A stretch of DNA of 9,873 nucleotides from Methylococcaceae bacterium NSP1-2 (lineage in GTDB: Bacteria > Pseudomonadota > Gammaproteobacteria > Methylococcales > Methylomonadaceae). The DNA is taken from assembly GCA_002256685.1 (NCBI GenBank), contig NQJH01000184.1:1-9873 (forward strand). The letters run 5' to 3'. Shown here piece after piece: positions 7,154 through 9,873 of the stretch. Position 1 is the stretch's first letter. The number at the start of each line of letters is the position of its first letter. Both the position numbers and the translations under genes were made by a program. The notes beneath the pieces are model-generated. The model saw only the letters and a list, made by a program, of their open reading frames with translations, made no database searches and had not been told where the DNA came from.

Positions 7154-7884
7154 CGGGCATAACCTTGCGCAACAATCGCCAAACCACGCAACACTAAATC
7201 AGCATCAACCAGCGGCGTAACACTCAAATGTGGAGCGATTAACGCCGCATCACCACCCGTTAAAATCACCGACAGCACGTCAGTTTGTTTTGCCAACACC
7301 TGCTCAATTAAACCAATAGCCGCCAATAACGTACCGCTATAAATTGCCGCTTCGGTAAAGTTCGCTGCTTCTAATGGATAGCTGGTATTATCAAATGCCA
7401 GTGCCGCCGTTCCAGCGGCTAAGGATTTTTTCATCATCATGACACCTGAACTAATCAATCCGCCTAAATGTTGACCCTGAGCATTGATTAAATCCACAGT
7501 AATCGCCGTACCGCAATCAACGATACACGCGGGTATTGTATAAAAATGTCGCGCCGCAACGAGAGCTAACCAACGATCAACTCCTAATTTTTCGGGCGGT
7601 GTATAGGCATTAATAATACCGAAGCTTTGTCTTTCTGAATTAACGCGAATAATCTTAACGCATGGCCACAAAGCAACGGCAACCGCAATAACTAACGCCA
7701 GTGTGTCATTAGCGGTCACACAAGCAAGCGCAATTCGTTCAGGAGGAGTAAGGTGTTGCCAGCGTTTAAGCAATTCTTGTTCATTAAGCTGTTGATTAAA
7801 CAATGGCTCCCCTGTCACCAATTGCTCATTATTCACCACCGCCCACTTGAGGCGCGTATTACCCATATCAACAACTAAATTCAT
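7150..7884 (-). CDS. coaX: Type III pantothenate kinase CoaX
   Basis: CoaX phosphorylates pantothenate with ATP, the first step of coenzyme A synthesis. The type III enzyme needs a monovalent cation and escapes CoA feedback inhibition. The 244-residue protein is of normal length. It shows the ASKHA-fold motifs: DMGNTRLKW at 6-14 (phosphate 1), YTPPEKLGVDRW at 94-105 (pantothenate/dimer region), DCGTAITVD at 123-131 (phosphate 2), GGLISSGV at 141-148 and LTGGD at 208-212 (adenosine). Its ATG overlaps the stop of the biotin ligase gene as ATGA (7884-7881), the usual birA-coaX coupling, and there is no separate ribosome binding site. Its TAA overlaps the TAG of the convergent signalling gene, leaving no room for a terminator between them. 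No residue looks out of place. Confidence 0.96.
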   Translation of the reverse strand: MNLVVDMGNTRLKWAVVNNEQLVTGEPLFNQQLNEQELLKRWQHLTPPERIALACVTANDTLALVIAVAVALWPCVKIIRVNSERQSFGIINAYTPPEKLGVDRWLALVAARHFYTIPACIVDCGTAITVDLINAQGQHLGGLISSGVMMMKKSLAAGTAALAFDNTSYPLEAANFTEAAIYSGTLLAAIGLIEQVLAKQTDVLSVILTGGDAALIAPHLSVTPLVDADLVLRGLAIVAQGYAR

Positions 7885-8672
7885 GGGTTTACGCCACTAA
7901 AACTGACTTCACCCGACGCAAACGCTTGAACAGTGCCATTGTCACGTTTAAGCAATAACAGACCATCATCATTCACGCCCTCAACAATGCCAGTAATTGA
8001 TTGCTGAGCAATAAATAATGTCGCAGGTAAGCCTTTTAAACAATCATAACGCCGCCATTCATCGAGATACGCTTTAATCCCTACGGTCTCAAAACCGGCA
8101 ATCACCGGAAGAATATGATTTAATAACGTGCCAGCCAGTGCATTTCTAGCAGGACGCTGCCCTGTGATTTGCGTTATATCTGTCCATGCTTGCGTGATAT
8201 TTTGTGCTTTGCTTTTGGGTAAAAATAAATTCAACCCGATGCCAATCACCACACTGCAAGGACCATCGGATTCACCAGAAACCTCGATTAAAATACCACC
8301 CAATTTTTTACCCTGACACATAATATCATTCGGCCATTTCAAACCAACTTCATGGATATGTTGTTCTCGTAACGCCCTAATCACCGTCACACCCACTGCT
8401 AAACTTAAACCCGCGATTGCCGCATAACCGCCTTGTGGAAACTGCCAACCTATTGATAAATAAATATTACTTCCAAAAGGCGACACCCATTCTCGCCCGC
8501 GTCTCCCCTTCCCTGCGGTTTGTTGTTCAGCAAAACAAACATATCCAGAAGCGACTTGGTGTCGCGCTTGTTCCACTAAATAACGATTAGTCGAATCGAT
8601 TTGATCATGAATTTCTAACCCACTGATTAAGGCTTTACTCTGCTTATTAAGTGCCGCTTCAATTTTTTCCAC
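7881..8672 (-). CDS. birA: Biotin-protein ligase catalytic domain of BirA, separated from its HTH domain
   Basis: This enzyme makes biotinyl-5'-AMP and transfers biotin to a lysine on the carboxyl carrier protein of acetyl-CoA carboxylase. From GTG at 8672 it has 263 residues: substrate-site DSTN (26-29), the adenylate loop GKGRRGR (54-60), SPFGSNIYLS (64-73), KWPND (112-116), KLGGILIE (123-130), GIGLN (144-148) and a C-terminal SH3-like domain (about 215-263). Catalysis should be intact. BirA of gammaproteobacteria normally begins with a ~60-residue winged HTH. Here that domain is encoded just upstream (8833-8675) in another frame. The in-frame region before the GTG reads RFNQLLA after a TGA, matching the family's pre-ligase linker, so this ORF is a birA remnant. 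The GTG sits 2 bases after the HTH stop with no ribosome binding site, so translation probably relies on reinitiation. It is a functional monodomain ligase or half of a broken gene. Confidence 0.9.
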   Translation of the reverse strand: MEKIEAALNKQSKALISGLEIHDQIDSTNRYLVEQARHQVASGYVCFAEQQTAGKGRRGREWVSPFGSNIYLSIGWQFPQGGYAAIAGLSLAVGVTVIRALREQHIHEVGLKWPNDIMCQGKKLGGILIEVSGESDGPCSVVIGIGLNLFLPKSKAQNITQAWTDITQITGQRPARNALAGTLLNHILPVIAGFETVGIKAYLDEWRRYDCLKGLPATLFIAQQSITGIVEGVNDDGLLLLKRDNGTVQAFASGEVSFSGVNP

Positions 8673-8674
8673 TG

Positions 8675-8833
8675 CTAATAATTGGTTAAATCTAACTGTT
8701 CAGACAAGTGCTGTATATGCTTCCAAACTGCCGCACGACTGATACCCAGTATTTCAGCTAACAGCGTTCCAGAGTGAAACTCACCATCTGCTAACAGCGT
8801 CAGAATTTTTTTTTGTTTATCAGCAAGAAGCAT
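8675..8833 (-). CDS. Orphan BirA-type DNA-binding HTH domain (52 residues)
   Basis: The ATG at 8833 opens a 52-residue frame that is plainly the N-terminal domain of BirA. It has KILTLLADGEFHSGTLLAE followed by GISRAAVWKHIQHLSE, very like E. coli BirA LLANGEFHSGEQL and MSRAAINKHIQ. It stops with TAG at 8677-8675 after LDLTNY. The wing expected next (roughly 17-18 residues, including the GKGY motif) is absent, and the ligase resumes in a different frame two bases later. In whole BirA this domain binds the biotin operator once biotinyl-AMP drives dimerisation of the ligase domain. Detached and wingless, it could hardly sense biotinyl-AMP. It starts 5 bp after the res stop, with GGAA upstream. 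It is either the front half of a disrupted birA or a free-standing remnant. Confidence 0.85.
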   Translation of the reverse strand: MLLADKQKKILTLLADGEFHSGTLLAEILGISRAAVWKHIQHLSEQLDLTNY

Positions 8834-8838
8834 GGCGT

Positions 8839-9447
8839 TTATTCCGTGTACGTTGAGTGAGTATTGTGCCGGCTAATCACTTGCTCAATTTGCTGAAAAA
8901 CATCCCTACCGTTTGCATCTTTAGCCACTGCCATTAAAAATAAACATTTTCCACCACTTTTATTAGCCCAACATTCACCGACTAGATTTTTTTCGCGTGA
9001 ATCATCATTAGTTCGATAAACTTCCCCTTTATACTCAACCACCAACAAACGCCCATCATTCAATTCAACCACAAAGTCAGGATAAAAATACCCGTTTGCT
9101 AAAGGCAAGCGAAACGACGCTTGCTCCCGCCTGACTAAATTTCTAATCCAATGCTTAACCTGTGAGTTTGCATCGATTGCCTTGGCACATTCAAACTCTT
9201 CACCCGTGCTTTTTAAATCTTCAATAACAAGGTAGTAATGTTTAGCGAATTGAAACCTACCCTGATAATAAGGCGGTCTGGCGGGGTAATTGTCTGGTTT
9301 GAACTGATACGAAAAATCAAAACTGGTTTCCAATGAAGTTGCACTTTCAAATAATGAAAATTGAAACTCAAAGCCTCTAAGCCCGTTAAAGGAATCTGTC
9401 TGGTTTGAGTAAGATTGCGGAGTAACTGACTGAGAAATAACAAACAA
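8839..9447 (-). pseudogene. Type III restriction enzyme Res-like protein, C-terminal fragment with nuclease motif
   Basis: This frame encodes the end of a large helicase-nuclease of the type III Res / DEAD-box helicase family. From about residue 30 it fits the family: the YPARPPYYQGRFQFAKHYY segment (54-72), GEEFECAKAID (82-92), KHWIRNLVRR (98-107), then the nuclease core FYPDFVVEL (121-129) with VVEYKGE (136-142). Together these give the PD-(D/E)XK residues D124, E138 and K140, followed by TNDDSREKN and GGKCLFLMAV. The first ~25 residues read from the ORF start (TTG at 9447) lie over the other fragment's coding DNA and do not look like the family. The upstream part of the protein continues in another frame (9213-9873), so the gene is frameshifted near 9371-9385. 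The catalytic residues are intact, but alone this fragment lacks the translocase. It ends 5 bp before the BirA HTH start. Confidence 0.8.
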
Positions 9448-9873
9448 CTGGCTTGATTAATATCGGGCTGTTTAACTTTGCGGTCTAACCAACGCACTAA
9501 ATCCGTTTCTGTAATACCACTTTCTACCCAATCCAAATTCTCAACTTCACTTTCCCCTGCGGTTTTATAAAACACTTTTTCACCCGCAATATCAACTTCA
9601 AAATGTTTTGCTGTTTCTTTTAATTCAAACTGCGGCAATTCGGCGGGGTAATTTTGTAAAGACCAGTTGCCAGACAAATATAAAAAACTATCGGGGGTTA
9701 ATAATTCCAGCAAATCATCTTGCACACAGCATAATTGCGGCAATGCTGCGAACACTTCACCACGCATTGCAGGGGCTTTGTTACTCTCAATCCGTAAATT
9801 ATGAAATTCAACTTGTGCGGCAATGTGTTTTTTTGCCACTCCAGAAACGGTTTTCAATAATTGCTTAGTGACT
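9213..9873 (-). pseudogene. Type III Res-like protein, internal fragment running off the right window edge
   Basis: The frame is open to the window's right edge (VTKQLLKTVSGV precedes the TTG at 9857), so the helicase motor domains should lie outside. What is visible is the region after the motor: EVFAALPQL, a WSLQNYPAELPQFEL-like segment, and the diagnostic DLVRWLDRKVKQPDI (residues 119-133 counted from 9857) followed by LLFLSQLLRNLTQTRQIPLTGLE. Family likeness stops at about 9385. The remaining codons to 9213 are out-of-frame read-through. The homologous continuation, GFEFQFSLFES, is in the other frame. From memory of the family, a helical linker of about 25 residues ending in a GFQ-LLF-like stretch belongs between them, so some 70-80 bases appear deleted along with the frame change. 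The usual partner, a type III Mod methyltransferase, is not in view. Confidence 0.75.
9371..9383 (-). repeat. Short GGCTT direct repeat at the res frame-change point
   Basis: On the minus strand GGCTT occurs at 9383-9379 and again at 9375-9371, exactly where family likeness switches frame. Such microhomology is compatible with a slippage-type deletion, although so short a repeat also occurs by chance. Confidence 0.3.

Noticed and set aside
8660..8690. Programmed ribosomal frameshifting joining the BirA halves
   Set aside because: No slippery heptamer or following hairpin lies at the junction, and a shift would still leave the wing missing. Stop-start reinitiation is simpler.

Overview
The window reads as chromosomal DNA of a Gram-negative bacterium, most likely a gammaproteobacterium. 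The reasons are two outer-membrane TonB-dependent receptors, an apaG-apaH pair, and a birA-coaX pair using type III pantothenate kinase. The DNA is AT-leaning by eye. A methanotroph-like (Methylococcales) origin is a guess from the gene mix and protein style; nothing in the window proves it.

Layout. Positions 1-3149 (minus strand) hold two tandem paralogous TonB-dependent receptors. The upstream one is complete (744-3149, GTG start chosen on its ribosome binding site). The downstream one runs off the left edge (1-679). A GC-rich hairpin lies between them. Upstream of the complete receptor is a leader (3150-3410) with two abutting inverted repeats, one with CRP-like spacing. Next come apaH (3411-4235, intact) and apaG (4241-4498, missing about its first 35-40 residues) on the minus strand. 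A 336-bp gap separates them from a divergent plus-strand gene (4835-7153). That gene encodes a membrane c-di-GMP signalling protein: a Tll0287-like/DUF3365 haem-type sensor, a GAF domain, an HD-GYP phosphodiesterase with its metal ligands intact, and a short degenerate GGDEF-like tail. It converges on coaX, sharing 4 bp at the stop codons.

From 7150 to the right edge the minus strand is a tightly packed run, in transcription order: the C-terminal part of a type III Res-like helicase-nuclease (9873 to 8839), an orphan BirA DNA-binding HTH domain (8833-8675), the biotin-protein ligase domain (8672-7881) and coaX (7884-7150).

The most striking feature is that three genes are damaged in a similar way. 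BirA is split between HTH and ligase, with the wing segment missing and a frame change. Res switches frame at about 9371-9385, with a short linker apparently lost. ApaG has lost its N-terminus, and pdxA/ksgA are not found beside it. The core enzymes (ligase, CoaX, ApaH) look intact, so the cell probably still biotinylates proteins and makes coenzyme A, while biotin-operon repression by BirA and the restriction function are probably lost or altered. I see no RNA genes, CRISPR arrays, insertion sequences or phage genes, and no convincing wholly new multi-gene system.
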